A DNA stretch of 64,000 bases from UBA12481 sp942493265 (GCA_942493265.1 OW818688.1:62001-126000), one strand, 5' to 3'. Shown: positions 7,511-21,706, counted from the stretch's first letter. Made by a program: numbers and translations. Notes: a model not told the origin generated them from the sequence alone.

Positions 7511-9184
7511 ATGAGGAAAGTGAAGAATAACGAAGTTCATCATACTGATTCGTTGCGCTCAAAGGCGGAAAGGATACTGGAATTGAAATCGGCAGGAAAA
7601 GGTTCTTCCTTGTCGGAAACCGAGGCGCTTACCCTGATTTATGAGCTTGCGGTGCATGAGATTGAGCTGGAAAGGCAGAATGAAGAGCTTAAATCGGCAA
7701 AACTGCAAATGCAGGCAGCGGCAAAAAAATACAGCGAGTTTTATCAGCTTGCTCCGGTGAGCTTTTTTAGCCTTTCACGGGCCGGTGAAATGATCGACCT
7801 GAATAACCTTACCGCGCAAACACTGGGCAAAGAAAGGCAAAAACTGAAAAACAGCCCGTTTGGCTTTTTTGTGGAGGATGGCTCCAAAGCGGTTTTCAAC
7901 GACTTTCTCAACCGGGTATTTGCCCGAAACGGGAGGGAATCGTGCGAGTTAACCCTGTTGACCCCGAATAACCGGCCAAAGTTTGTGCAACTCATGGGAA
8001 TACACGCCTCCAGAGGGGAAGAGTGCCTGGTAAGTTTGCTCGATATAACGGAGCAAAATCTCGCATTGAAAAAAATGCAGGAGAGCGAACATAAGCTTCG
8101 CACAGCACTGTATTATACTTACGACTGGGAATACTGGCAGAACGAGGACCGGAAGATCATCTATATGTCGCCCTCCTGCGAGCGGATAACCGGCTATAAC
8201 GCTGAGGAATTTATTTCGGATCCCGATCTGGTCAAACGGGTGGTACATCCCGACGATCTGGACCGGTACAATGCGCATCTGACCACCGCTTTTTCAACGG
8301 CTGAGCGGGATAAGGTATTCGAGTATGATTACCGGGTGCTGCACAAAAATGGAACCATCACGTTTATTGATCATGTGTGCCGGCCGGTGTATGATGATGA
8401 CAATAGATATGCCGGACGACGGGTGAGCAACCGGGATGTTACCGAAAGGCGAAATGCAGAGAATGAGATCTCCCTGAAAAACGATGAGCTTCAAATAGTT
8501 AATGCGGAGAAGGACAAATTCTTCTCCATCATTGCCCACGACCTCCGCAGTCCGTTCAATGTGCTGCTTGGCTTTACCCAGTTGCTTGCTGATGAACTGC
8601 CGACCATCCCCCAGGATCAGGTGCAGAAAATTGTGGAGAGCATGCGAACTTCAGCAAACAGCCTGTTCATCCTGCTTGAAAACCTGCTGGAGTGGTCGAG
8701 GATGCGCCGCAGGGTGATAAAATTCAAGCCTGAACTGCTGAACCTGGCGGAAAAAACTGCCGCCTGTCAGGAGTTATTTCAATTTACCGCGGAAAAAAAG
8801 AGGATCGGCATGACCACCGATATTCCTGAAAACCTGATGATCAAGGCGGATGCCCGCATGCTTGAAAGTTTGCTGCGCAATCTATTATCAAATGCCATCA
8901 AATTCACTCCGGCGGGAGGCAAGGTTTCCTTAACTGCCAAACCGGGCGCCGGCCAATCGGTTGAAATCTCCGTTAAAGATACGGGCATCGGAATGAGCAG
9001 TAGTACCATCGGAAAATTGTTCCATCTCGACGAAATGATTAAGCAACCGGGTACGGAGGGAGAGCCCAGTTCAGGACTGGGGTTGCTGATCTGCAAGGAG
9101 TATGTTGAGATGCATGGCGGAAGGATTTGGGTGGAAAGTGAGCCCGGCCTGGGCAGCACTTTTACCTGCACCTTTCCCGGCTAG
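7511..9184 (+). CDS. PAS-domain sensor histidine kinase (orphan)
   Basis: A protein of 557 residues without an obvious membrane segment, so probably cytoplasmic. A helical N-terminus (EIELERQNEELKSAKLQMQAAAKKY) leads into a PAS domain (about 75-185), then a second PAS/PAC unit (about 200-315, with HKNGTITFIDHVCRPVYDD and RRVSNRDVTERR). HisKA follows with His343 in FFSIIAHDLRSPFNVLLGF, and the ATPase domain has NLLSNAIKFTP, DTGIGMSSS and GLGLLICKEYVEMHGG. No receiver domain or adjacent response regulator is present, so its partner is unknown. It ends 3 bases from the tail of gltD on the opposite strand. Confidence 0.92.
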   Translation: MRKVKNNEVHHTDSLRSKAERILELKSAGKGSSLSETEALTLIYELAVHEIELERQNEELKSAKLQMQAAAKKYSEFYQLAPVSFFSLSRAGEMIDLNNLTAQTLGKERQKLKNSPFGFFVEDGSKAVFNDFLNRVFARNGRESCELTLLTPNNRPKFVQLMGIHASRGEECLVSLLDITEQNLALKKMQESEHKLRTALYYTYDWEYWQNEDRKIIYMSPSCERITGYNAEEFISDPDLVKRVVHPDDLDRYNAHLTTAFSTAERDKVFEYDYRVLHKNGTITFIDHVCRPVYDDDNRYAGRRVSNRDVTERRNAENEISLKNDELQIVNAEKDKFFSIIAHDLRSPFNVLLGFTQLLADELPTIPQDQVQKIVESMRTSANSLFILLENLLEWSRMRRRVIKFKPELLNLAEKTAACQELFQFTAEKKRIGMTTDIPENLMIKADARMLESLLRNLLSNAIKFTPAGGKVSLTAKPGAGQSVEISVKDTGIGMSSSTIGKLFHLDEMIKQPGTEGEPSSGLGLLICKEYVEMHGGRIWVESEPGLGSTFTCTFPG

Positions 9185-9187
9185 CCA

Positions 9188-10609
9188 TCAGCCGGCGAGA
9201 AATTCCTCCACTTCAGCAGCCGCGGTTTTTCCCGCTTCTATAGCCCTCACCACCAGACTGGCTCCGGATTCCACATCTCCACAGGCAAAAATCTTATTCA
9301 CGGATGTTTGCTTGCCGGCATTCACTTTTACATTACCACGTGCATCAAACTCAACGCCCAATGCATCGAGCAGCCCATGGTGCACCGGATGGGTAAATCC
9401 CATGGCAAGCAGCACCAGTTCGGTGCTTACTGTGTGGGCGGATCCCGGTATTTCAATCATCTCCTTTCGTCCGTCGCCGGCCGTTTTCCACTCCACACTC
9501 ACCAGCTCAGCCTTCGAAACCTGTCCGTTTTCACCGGTAAATCGTTTGGTTGCCAGCGACCACCTGCGCTCACACCCTTCGAGATGGGAGCTGGAAGTAC
9601 GCAGCGTTTCGGGCCAGAAAGGCCAGGGATTATCATCGGCACGCTGAGCAGCCGGCTGGGGAAGGATTTCGATTTGTGTAACACTTGCAGCTTTTTGCCG
9701 TAAAGAGGTCCCCACACAATCCGAGCCCGTGTCGCCGCCTCCGATAACCAGTACATTTTTCCCTCTGGCTGTAATATTGATCTCCTCCGGAATACTTTCG
9801 CCGGCTATCCGTTTATTCTGCTGGGCTAGAAAATCCATCGCATAATGCACCCCCTGCAGATCACGGCCCTCTACAGGCAGGTCGCGGGCCTTTTCGGCAC
9901 CGGTTGCCAGGATCACGGCATCATAGCTCAGGAGCAGCTCATCAGCCGTAATATCGGCACCCACCATCATGCCGGTTTGAAAGCGGATGCCCTCTTCGCG
10001 AAAAATCTGAAGACGCCGGTCGATCACCCCCTTGTTCAGTTTGAAATCCGGGATGCCATAGCGGAGCAATCCGCCGATGGCGTTGTTTTTTTCATAAACA
10101 GTGACCTCATGCCCGCTCTGGTTAAGGAGGTCGGCAGCGGCCAGACCGGCCGGACCTGATCCAATGACGGCCACTTTTTTGCCGGTACTGAATTCCGGCA
10201 TCCGGGGCCGGATGAGGCCCAGATTGAAGGCATGCTCCACTGTAGAGGCCTCATTTTCCCGGATGGTAACGGTTTCGTCGTGGATAGCCAGCACGCATGC
10301 TTTCTCGCACGGGGCGGGACAAACCCTGCCGGTAAACTCCGGAAAGGGGTTGGTGGAATGCAATATATTGTATGCCTCGTTCCAGTTACCTTTTGATACC
10401 TCGTCCTGCCATTCGGGGATTTTACTTCCAACGGGGCACCCCCAGTGGCAAAACGGTGTACCACAGTCCATGCAGCGCGAAGCCTGATCAATGCGGTCAT
10501 TTTCATCCAATGTTTGCTCCACTTCACCGTAATCATAAATGCGTTCGTTCAGCGGACGGTAGCCGGCCTCTTTGCGGCGTATCAGCATAAATCCTTTTGG
10601 ATTTCCCAT
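9188..10609 (-). CDS. gltD: glutamate synthase (NADPH) small subunit
   Basis: A protein of 473 residues, the usual length. The N-terminal Cys-rich part (CMDCGTPFCHWGCPVGSKIP and GRVCPAPCEKACVL) binds two 4Fe-4S clusters. GSGPAGLAAADLL near residue 150 is the FAD site, VIGGGDTGSDCVGTSLR is the NADPH site, and IFACGDVESGASLVVRAIEAG closes the FAD domain. It feeds electrons from NADPH to the large subunit, which makes two glutamates from glutamine and 2-oxoglutarate. It lies 12 bases downstream of gltB on the same strand, so the two form an operon. Confidence 0.97.
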   Translation of the reverse strand: MGNPKGFMLIRRKEAGYRPLNERIYDYGEVEQTLDENDRIDQASRCMDCGTPFCHWGCPVGSKIPEWQDEVSKGNWNEAYNILHSTNPFPEFTGRVCPAPCEKACVLAIHDETVTIRENEASTVEHAFNLGLIRPRMPEFSTGKKVAVIGSGPAGLAAADLLNQSGHEVTVYEKNNAIGGLLRYGIPDFKLNKGVIDRRLQIFREEGIRFQTGMMVGADITADELLLSYDAVILATGAEKARDLPVEGRDLQGVHYAMDFLAQQNKRIAGESIPEEINITARGKNVLVIGGGDTGSDCVGTSLRQKAASVTQIEILPQPAAQRADDNPWPFWPETLRTSSSHLEGCERRWSLATKRFTGENGQVSKAELVSVEWKTAGDGRKEMIEIPGSAHTVSTELVLLAMGFTHPVHHGLLDALGVEFDARGNVKVNAGKQTSVNKIFACGDVESGASLVVRAIEAGKTAAAEVEEFLAG

Positions 10610-10621
10610 GATAATTTGAAT

Positions 10622-15148
<4,527 letters not shown>

Positions 15149-15248
15149 TCCATCCTATTTCACACGGTAAACTAACCCGGCAATGATAAGTGTAATTTTA
15201 TGCATATTTTTATACATAGGATTAGAGGAATATGTCCAGTTTTTGATA

Positions 15249-15289
15249 AAAAAAAAACCTGCCCGCGCAATTTTTGGCGCGCAGGCAGG
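15249..15289 (-). terminator. intrinsic terminator of the 15332-16411 gene
   Basis: Read on the minus strand, a hairpin (15289-15279 with 15268-15258; one mismatch, stem ends CCTGCC/GGCAGG and GCGC/GCGC) is followed by nine or more T residues. It lies 43 bases after the stop of the minus-strand gene and just before the gltB promoter region. Confidence 0.85.
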
Positions 15290-15331
15290 CTACCGAAATC
15301 AATCTGAATTCTTGTGGATGGATTTCAGATT

Positions 15332-16411
15332 CTAATACCGCTGGATCTGCTCCTCATCGCGGATCACGATTTCGGGTTTATCCTCCCAGAGTTCTATTAA
15401 ACCTATTAACCAGATATACTCCTGATGAAAATACATATCAGGATTATTGGTTATGCGCAAAGCTATATGGCGTGGGATCACAATACTCAGGTCCTGGTAA
15501 GGAAACCGGTCGCCCATATAGAGAACATAGTTGTTATCCTGCCGCGAATAATAAACCTCCTCTACTTTACCATAAACCCTTTTCACGGCTCCAACATAAT
15601 AAATCACGTCATATGAAGAAATAGTTTCAATTTCGTTACCATATTCGATATCCCAATAGGTATTGGCCGGATAGTAATACATGAAGCGATTGAACAGGTA
15701 AGGGGTCCAGATCAGATCATAATGCATGGGCTGACGGTACACATACCTTTCTCTTCGGATGTCTATTGAAACCGGACGATATCTGCTATTGGGGCTTATG
15801 TTGCGCACGGTACGGTATTCATACCAGGCATTATAATCGGAATAACCTCTTCTGAATTCCTCTGACCGCCTCAGGTCACCATAATCCCCATAATTAACAT
15901 TGTATTTGTTTGATTTGAAGATTTCATCATTCTGATGGCTTAAAACGGTTCCGTCATCACGGGTAAGCGTGCCTTTTGATTCGCGGTAAACGCGGGTTGC
16001 ACCGGTGTTCTTAACCCGAACCTCAACAGGATCGGTTGGCCGTTGTACCCGGGTAGAGGCCGCCTCAGTTTTCGTTCTGGAGGGAGTTTCGCGTGTTTTT
16101 GTTTCTCCGCGCTGCTCCAAACCGGAACGATTATTATCACTGGCCTTGACATTCCGCTGCTGATTATTGTCCGTTTCCACCCGTGTACGGGATTGAACAA
16201 CAGCTCTAGTACCAGACTGATTTTCATTCTGGGTGCGCACCTGGGTTGCAGTCCGCTTGGATTGCTGCTGAGATTTTGAGGCAGATTGGCGAACGGACTC
16301 ACTTTTTGTTTTGCCCTTTTCGCTTTTCGTTCCCCGGTCAGTTTTAACAGCCTGCGTGATAGCCACCAATCCGGCAACCAGAAAAATAGCCAGTACTATA
16401 TACTTTTTCAT
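15332..16411 (-). CDS. secreted basic protein with a C-terminal OB-fold-like domain
   Basis: A protein of 359 residues with a signal peptide (YIVLAIFLVAGLVAITQA). Residues about 25-130 are low in complexity and rich in K, R, S, Q, T and N, probably a disordered linker. A Tyr/Arg-rich region follows (about 165-265). The last 90 residues, from VKRVYGKVEEVYYSRQDNNY through LYMGDRFPYQDLSIVIPRHI and IWLIGLIELWEDKPEIVIRD, have the strand order and the final PEIVI-D signature of OB-fold domains seen at the ends of secreted nuclease-type proteins. That comparison is from memory of the pattern. It shares an operon with the small gene upstream (9-base gap). Function unknown. Confidence 0.6.
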   Translation of the reverse strand: MKKYIVLAIFLVAGLVAITQAVKTDRGTKSEKGKTKSESVRQSASKSQQQSKRTATQVRTQNENQSGTRAVVQSRTRVETDNNQQRNVKASDNNRSGLEQRGETKTRETPSRTKTEAASTRVQRPTDPVEVRVKNTGATRVYRESKGTLTRDDGTVLSHQNDEIFKSNKYNVNYGDYGDLRRSEEFRRGYSDYNAWYEYRTVRNISPNSRYRPVSIDIRRERYVYRQPMHYDLIWTPYLFNRFMYYYPANTYWDIEYGNEIETISSYDVIYYVGAVKRVYGKVEEVYYSRQDNNYVLYMGDRFPYQDLSIVIPRHIALRITNNPDMYFHQEYIWLIGLIELWEDKPEIVIRDEEQIQRY

Positions 16412-16420
16412 GGCGGTTAC

Positions 16421-16747
16421 TTACAGTAATAAAATGACCAGCAGGATGATGAGGATTAAAGCACCGGCAGAAATGTAGACTACTGATCCGTCCATTTCAT
16501 TCAAACGAGCTTTGATCGAGCGTAATTCTTTGCGCAACTGGCGCTTCTCAACCGACGTTACGGCTGACATATCCATGGCTTTGATTTCTTCGAGACGTGA
16601 AACCAGAGCTTTTGCTTCTGCAGTCTCAGCAGCACTTTCCGCTGCGATGGTAACTTTTTCAGGTCCTTTGGTTGCTGCAGTAACAGTAGCCGGAACAAAC
16701 GACAACATGAATAATGCGGTCATCAGGCACAAGGTTAATTTTTTCAT
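16421..16747 (-). CDS. small exported protein with coiled coil and C-terminal membrane anchor
   Basis: A protein of 108 residues: an N-terminal signal segment (LTLCLMTALFMLSFVPATVTA), a charged helical middle (ALVSRLEEIKAMDM...KRQLRKELRSIKARLNEM) likely to form a short coiled coil, and a C-terminal membrane segment VVYISAGALILIILLVILLL. Similar tail-anchored small proteins are common in Bacteroidota and have no known function. It is the first gene of a pair with 15332-16411. Confidence 0.7.
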   Translation of the reverse strand: MKKLTLCLMTALFMLSFVPATVTAATKGPEKVTIAAESAAETAEAKALVSRLEEIKAMDMSAVTSVEKRQLRKELRSIKARLNEMDGSVVYISAGALILIILLVILLL

Positions 16748-16865
16748 TTCTGTTGTATTAAGTTTTTAGATGTTTAACACAACAAATATCTGCAACGAAG
16801 GGGGGAAGAGTATTACATAATTTATGCAAATACTTACATAATTCACACCAGCTTAAGGAGATCTG

Positions 16866-17774
16866 TCAGAATCTCCTTACGGCACGAACACGGGTAGTGG
16901 CGCCTTTTTCGGCGCTTCCGGCTTTTCCGTCGTAGAATATCTTGATCCAGCCATTGTTCGGATTATAGGGATCTTCAGTGGAGCCCCAGTACACATCGAA
17001 TTTGAATCCGTATATATCGCCCAAAATTGTATTGACCACAAAAACGGCATTAAAGCACTGATTGAGTTCCCAGGCTGCCGGCAGGTACCAGTCGGTGAAT
17101 CCGCCCGACGAATAGTCGTCGCACAATTGAGCAGCGCTGTACAAATGGCCGCTTTGGGCGATGATTGCCCGGGTATTCGCCTGTCCGTCACGCGGACTCT
17201 GAGCGGCCTCACCAACAGGAACATCGGTTATATTGCTCCATTCCATACTATAGCTGAGATCGGACAAGGAAGCAATCAGGCCATGCTCGGTACCGCTTTC
17301 CTTCCAGACAGCCACAATGATACCCCCGCCAAACAGTTCGCCGATATAATGGTTAAAGCCACCGGCAATATTTTCGGCTGTTTTTGCGTGCAATGCGTAG
17401 GGCACGCTCAGCAATTGGCTCACGCCGGAAATGGAGTATTCCGTTCCTCCCGAAGGATCAGTCTCCGTTTTTATGAAAAAAGTCCCCTGCGACCAGTCAA
17501 TGCCGGCAAACGTTCCCAACAACGGGGTTCCGTTTCCGATTTCGAGGGTAACGAGGCCATTTATATTGGTTTCAGCCGAATGGGTTTCCGTATACACGGA
17601 GTTTCCGGTTGCGGAATCTCTCAAAATACTGATTTTCATGCTGATAACTTGGTTGGCCACCAGCTGTTCAGCTGCATTCCTGATAACGGCCTGATAGCTC
17701 ATCTTCTGCGGTGACTGAGCCAAGGCAGCTGTGATGATCAGCAGGGATATAAAAACAGCATATATCTTTTTCAT
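16866..17774 (-). CDS. secreted protein with DUF1566/Lcl-type C-terminal domain
   Basis: A protein of 302 residues with a signal peptide ending near ALAQ. The mature start, SPQKMSYQAVIRNAAEQLV, is a widespread Bacteroidota surface-protein N-terminus, with strands up to about residue 125 (VSQLLSVPYALHAKTAE). The C-terminal 165 residues resemble the DUF1566/FISUMP lectin-like fold: GGFTDWYLPAAWELNQ and YWGSTEDPYNPNNGW and a final RVRAVRRF. Probably a cell-surface or extracellular protein; no catalytic motif was recognised. The last codons form a perfect 9-bp hairpin with bases after the stop (16855-16880), but no T-run follows. Confidence 0.75.
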   Translation of the reverse strand: MKKIYAVFISLLIITAALAQSPQKMSYQAVIRNAAEQLVANQVISMKISILRDSATGNSVYTETHSAETNINGLVTLEIGNGTPLLGTFAGIDWSQGTFFIKTETDPSGGTEYSISGVSQLLSVPYALHAKTAENIAGGFNHYIGELFGGGIIVAVWKESGTEHGLIASLSDLSYSMEWSNITDVPVGEAAQSPRDGQANTRAIIAQSGHLYSAAQLCDDYSSGGFTDWYLPAAWELNQCFNAVFVVNTILGDIYGFKFDVYWGSTEDPYNPNNGWIKIFYDGKAGSAEKGATTRVRAVRRF

Positions 17775-17875
17775 GTTGAATCTTACGTTTTGACCTTTCG
17801 ATCCATGGCGCCAAAATACTGAAAATTAAACCATCACGACTACCAGGTTCAACAACCCTGAATACAGGATGGTTC

Positions 17876-17910
17876 AAAAAAAAAGAGGCTGCCCGGTTGG
17901 GGGCAGCCTC
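17876..17910 (-). terminator. intrinsic terminator of the FadL-like gene
   Basis: GAGGCTGCCC (17885-17894) and GGGCAGCCTC (17901-17910) form a perfect 10-bp stem with a six-base loop. On the minus strand it is followed by nine T residues (17884-17876). It lies 22 bases after the stop of the gene at 17933. Confidence 0.92.
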
Positions 17911-17932
17911 TTGTATCATTTCAAAGTGCTTA

Positions 17933-19618
17933 TTACTTGCCAAATCTGTATCCGAGTCCAATTGCGAATACCATGGTAGTTTTTTCGTACAATTCGTTTA
18001 CTGAAATTGTTTTTGCAGCATCTGAAGGATCCTTATAGGTGATGGTCTTACTGCCGTCCATGTAAAAAGTATTGGAAACCCCGAGGTTTACATCCAGCCG
18101 GTCCTTTACATGAACTATGGCACCAAAGCCCACTGTGCTGGTTTTCAGCGTATAGCTCAAATCATTCTGATAAGCTGAAGAAGGAGCTGATGCGGCATAC
18201 AGGTAACCTGCGCTCAGGGAAACTGATTTCAGGATATCATATTCCAAAGCCAGACCCAATTCATAGGAATCGCCGGTGAGGTAGGCGCCGTTTGTGCCAT
18301 CCGACAGGGTTACAATGGCACCGTTGGTAACAAATTCTTTTGTCAGGGCGTCTTTCTTGCCATATTTTGCCTGGCGGTCGAGATAATAATGGGCACCGAT
18401 CTGGGTTCTGAATTTATCCGAGATATTGTAGCGAACGCCGACCGAGAAAAGAGAAGGCATTTCAGCAGGAACGATTTCACCGTCGGGGAACAGGCCCGAT
18501 CCGTCGATTACCGTAGCATTTTTCAGCTGCAGCGGAGTTTTGTGTTCATATTTAATAGCTACACCCAGGTCACCATCCAGCAACGACATATCGACACTGA
18601 CGATCGGGGTAAATGAATTTCCTTTCTGTGCGGCATCCACATCGATATTTGCAGTACCGGCTGCGTTGGCTGTCATGGCATTTGCTTTTGCGGCAAAAAC
18701 AGGAGCTGCTCCGGCTAAAACAGCCTGAGCCTGTTGAATCGTCATGTTAGCGGGATTCATTCCGGCTGCGCCGATAAGTTGCTGAGCCTGACCTATCTGA
18801 GTAGCAGTTAACCCGGCAGCAGTACCGTTTGCCAACAGTACGGATCCACCACCTCCGGCAACAATCTGTCCGAAACCTGTAGCCATGGCGTTAGCACCAG
18901 CCGAAAGGCCGTTCAGGAAAGTGGCACCGTCAGTAAAAAAGCCTGTGGCTGAAACCATGTCACCATTGTATTTAGCGCCAAAAGCAGGATAGGTTGGATT
19001 GATCATGATATCGTGGATATGACCGGTATAGGTGTTTGATGCCATGATATAGCGGGCACCCAATCCGATAGCGATGAATTCATTCACCTTGTAGGAGGCA
19101 CCGAGCTGAATACCCATATAAGTTGATGTTCCGCTGAAATAGATATCAGCATCGTAAGCAGTGGTCGGAATATTACTGGCCCTGAGGGAGGCCGGTATAC
19201 CTGAAACAGGAATTTCGAAAGATGGGAGGCCGGTTTTGTATTCAGCACTTCCGCCTCCGCCTACAATTGCAAAACCGCCATGGATAGCAAATTTGCCTTT
19301 TTTATAAGCTGCATAAACGGAAGGGAAGATGGGTGCGGCAACATCTCCGATAAAAGTTTTATTATTCAGGAGCGGGTACTCGTTAGTGATAGTCTTGGTT
19401 TGAAGGATCGACTGATTGCTGAGTTCAAAGTAAAAGCCGTCGCCCATTCTTACCACGCCGGCCGGATTATAGTATACAGCATCCGTTGAGATGGATGCAT
19501 TGCGGATCAGCGAACGTGCCCAGGCAGCACTCTGGTTCGTATTGGTAACCAGTCCGCCGGCAAATCCGATTTGGGCAAATAAACAGATACCCAGAAACGA
19601 AAAAATTAGCTTTTTCAT
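17933..19618 (-). CDS. OmpP1/FadL-family outer-membrane transport protein
   Basis: A protein of 561 residues with a signal peptide ending IGFAGG. The mature N-terminus has the FadL/TodX hallmark: NTNQSAAWARSLIRNASI, then TDAVYYNPAGVVRM. The rest alternates amphipathic strands (for example FIAIGLGARYIMASNTYTGH, VSLSAGYLYAASAPSS, VFAIGLGYRFGK), as expected of a 14-stranded barrel. A long Ala/Gly/Asn-rich insert (about 215-320, with repeated QAQQLIGAAG-like text) is unusual and probably forms an extracellular loop or plug. The family takes up long-chain fatty acids or hydrophobic compounds. The final residue is Lys after RFG rather than the common terminal Phe. A strong terminator follows. Confidence 0.9.
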   Translation of the reverse strand: MKKLIFSFLGICLFAQIGFAGGLVTNTNQSAAWARSLIRNASISTDAVYYNPAGVVRMGDGFYFELSNQSILQTKTITNEYPLLNNKTFIGDVAAPIFPSVYAAYKKGKFAIHGGFAIVGGGGSAEYKTGLPSFEIPVSGIPASLRASNIPTTAYDADIYFSGTSTYMGIQLGASYKVNEFIAIGLGARYIMASNTYTGHIHDIMINPTYPAFGAKYNGDMVSATGFFTDGATFLNGLSAGANAMATGFGQIVAGGGGSVLLANGTAAGLTATQIGQAQQLIGAAGMNPANMTIQQAQAVLAGAAPVFAAKANAMTANAAGTANIDVDAAQKGNSFTPIVSVDMSLLDGDLGVAIKYEHKTPLQLKNATVIDGSGLFPDGEIVPAEMPSLFSVGVRYNISDKFRTQIGAHYYLDRQAKYGKKDALTKEFVTNGAIVTLSDGTNGAYLTGDSYELGLALEYDILKSVSLSAGYLYAASAPSSAYQNDLSYTLKTSTVGFGAIVHVKDRLDVNLGVSNTFYMDGSKTITYKDPSDAAKTISVNELYEKTTMVFAIGLGYRFGK

Positions 19619-19709
19619 AAATCAATGTTTAAGGTTAATTAACACATGCCAATATATATATAATTGTAACGATTGGTACATCAGGCTTAACGGACTGGTT
19701 CTGAATTGC

Positions 19710-19717
19710 TACCTTTG
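19710..19717 (+). promoter_or_regulatory. -7 promoter box for the radical SAM gene
   Basis: TACCTTTG matches the Bacteroidota TAnnTTTG -7 consensus exactly and lies 36 bases before the start at 19754. The -33 element is not obvious. Confidence 0.5.
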
Positions 19718-19753
19718 CGATTGAAAACATATAACTGATAATATTTCAGCACA

Positions 19754-21628
19754 TTGGCCCACTCCATTCTTCTCATAACGCCCCCTTTTACCCAGCTGAA
19801 CACTCCCTATCCGGCTACTCCATATTTAAAGGGTTTCCTGAAAACACAGAATATCACGTCGAATCAGGCAGATTTGGGAATTGAGGTTATCCTGGCGATC
19901 TTTTCCACAGCAGGATTTATCTCCCTTTTCCGGGAAGTTGAAAAAACCGGGAGAAAACTTTCGAAGAATGCGCAAAGGATCATCAGTTTAAAGGACGATT
20001 ATATCCGGACTATCGATCCGGTAATCAGTTTTTTACAAAGAAAAAACCCTACCCTGGCCTACCTCATTTGTGAAGGCGGCTTTCTTCCGGAGGCCTCGCG
20101 GTTCAGAGATCTTAATGACCTGGAATGGGCATTTGGCACGATGGGCATCCAGGATAAGGCAAAACATCTTGCCACCCTGTATCTGGAAGATATTTCAGAT
20201 CTTATTGTGGAGGCGGTTGACCCACATTTCGGATTCAGCCGTTATGCTGAACGATTGGGGAGATCGGCAACTGTGTTTGATAAATTGAGTAAAGAACTTA
20301 CCCGGGATAATGGTTTTATTGACAATATTTTAATCAGGATATTTGAAGAAAGGATTCATCAATTCAACCCTACTTTAGTGGGTATATCCGTGCCCTTTCC
20401 GGGTAATTTATATTGTGCATTAAAGTGCGGTCAATGGATTCGTAAAAATCATCCCGGGATTAAAACAGTTCTGGGCGGGGGATTTGCCAGCACGGAACTC
20501 CGTTCACTTTCTGATCCCAGGGTGTTCGACTATGTCGATTTCATCACGCTGGATGATGGTGAGGCCCCTTTGATGGAGCTGATCCGTCATCTCGACGGGG
20601 AAAAGGAACTGACTGACCTGAAGCGGACATTTACACGATCCGGCAGGCAGGTCAGATGGATTGACGGATCAAAGTTATCGGATATCCCTCAGTCCGATGC
20701 AGGAACTCCGGATTACAACGACCTTCATCTGGATAAATATTTATCAGTAATTGAGGTAGTTAACCCCATGCACCGATTATGGAGCGATGGCCGGTGGAAC
20801 AAGCTCACCCTGGCGCATGGCTGTTACTGGGCCCAGTGCACCTTTTGCGATACCTCCCTCGATTATATCAAACGGTATGAACCCAATACTGCTGCCCGGA
20901 TCTGCGATCGTATTGAAGAAATTATCCGGCAAACCGGGGAATACGGGTTTCATTTTGTGGATGAAGCGGCGGCCCCGGCCTTGCTGAAGGCGCTGGCTCT
21001 GGAGATTATCCGCCGAAAGCTTACAGTAGTTTGGTGGACCAATATCCGCTTTGAAAAAAGCTTCACGGCGGAACTTTGTTCGCTGCTAAAGGAATCGGGG
21101 TGCATAGCCATATCGGGTGGATTGGAAGTGGCATCCCCTCGACTGCTGAAGCTGATCAACAAAGGGGTAACGGTAGAGCAGGTTGCCCGTGTGGCGGCGA
21201 ATTTTACCGAAAGTGGTATCATGGTTCACGCTTACCTGATGTACGGGTTTCCCACACAAACTGAACAGGAAACCATTGATTCACTAGAGATTGTAAGGCA
21301 ATTATTTGAACTTGGACTTGTTCAGTCGGGCTTCTGGCATCACTTTGCACTCACCGCACACAGTCCCGTTGGCCTGAATCCCAAAAAATTCAGCATTCAG
21401 CGCGACACATTGGAAACAGGGGCATTCGCCAACAACGACCTGACCTTTACTGATCCACTGGGCTGCGATCATGAAGCCTTCAGTGAAGGTCTGCGGAAAT
21501 CGCTGTTCAACTTCATGCATGGGATCGGTTTTGAACTACCGCTAAGTGAATGGTTTGATTTCGAAGTGCCGGAAACCTCGGTTGATGGAGGATATATTGA
21601 GAAGGTGATCGGCGGGCAGGCCGGCTGA
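19754..21628 (+). CDS. B12-binding-type radical SAM protein of unknown substrate
   Basis: A protein of 624 residues. The N-terminal half begins with ILLITPPFTQLNTPYPATPYLKGFL, typical of cobalamin-binding-domain radical SAM proteins, and shows PTLVGISVPFPGNLYCALK and HPGIKTVLGGGFAS, the Rossmann strands of a B12 domain. The radical SAM core has the cluster motif GCYWAQCTFC (CX4CX2C), then HFVDEAAAP, WWTNIRFEKSF, SGGLEVASPRLLKLINKG and HAYLMYGFPTQTEQET. The DxHxxG cobalamin loop is not obvious, so cofactor use is uncertain. Related enzymes methylate or rearrange unreactive carbons; the substrate here cannot be told. It precedes the HTCS gene on the same strand by 78 bases, but no shared function is evident. 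Confidence 0.85.
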   Translation: MAHSILLITPPFTQLNTPYPATPYLKGFLKTQNITSNQADLGIEVILAIFSTAGFISLFREVEKTGRKLSKNAQRIISLKDDYIRTIDPVISFLQRKNPTLAYLICEGGFLPEASRFRDLNDLEWAFGTMGIQDKAKHLATLYLEDISDLIVEAVDPHFGFSRYAERLGRSATVFDKLSKELTRDNGFIDNILIRIFEERIHQFNPTLVGISVPFPGNLYCALKCGQWIRKNHPGIKTVLGGGFASTELRSLSDPRVFDYVDFITLDDGEAPLMELIRHLDGEKELTDLKRTFTRSGRQVRWIDGSKLSDIPQSDAGTPDYNDLHLDKYLSVIEVVNPMHRLWSDGRWNKLTLAHGCYWAQCTFCDTSLDYIKRYEPNTAARICDRIEEIIRQTGEYGFHFVDEAAAPALLKALALEIIRRKLTVVWWTNIRFEKSFTAELCSLLKESGCIAISGGLEVASPRLLKLINKGVTVEQVARVAANFTESGIMVHAYLMYGFPTQTEQETIDSLEIVRQLFELGLVQSGFWHHFALTAHSPVGLNPKKFSIQRDTLETGAFANNDLTFTDPLGCDHEAFSEGLRKSLFNFMHGIGFELPLSEWFDFEVPETSVDGGYIEKVIGGQAG

Positions 21629-21706
21629 CAATGACCCGCACTAATCATTGACCATTTTTCACTACTTTTACTAAGTGTTTGATTGTATTATGATTTAGTG
21701 TTTCTA

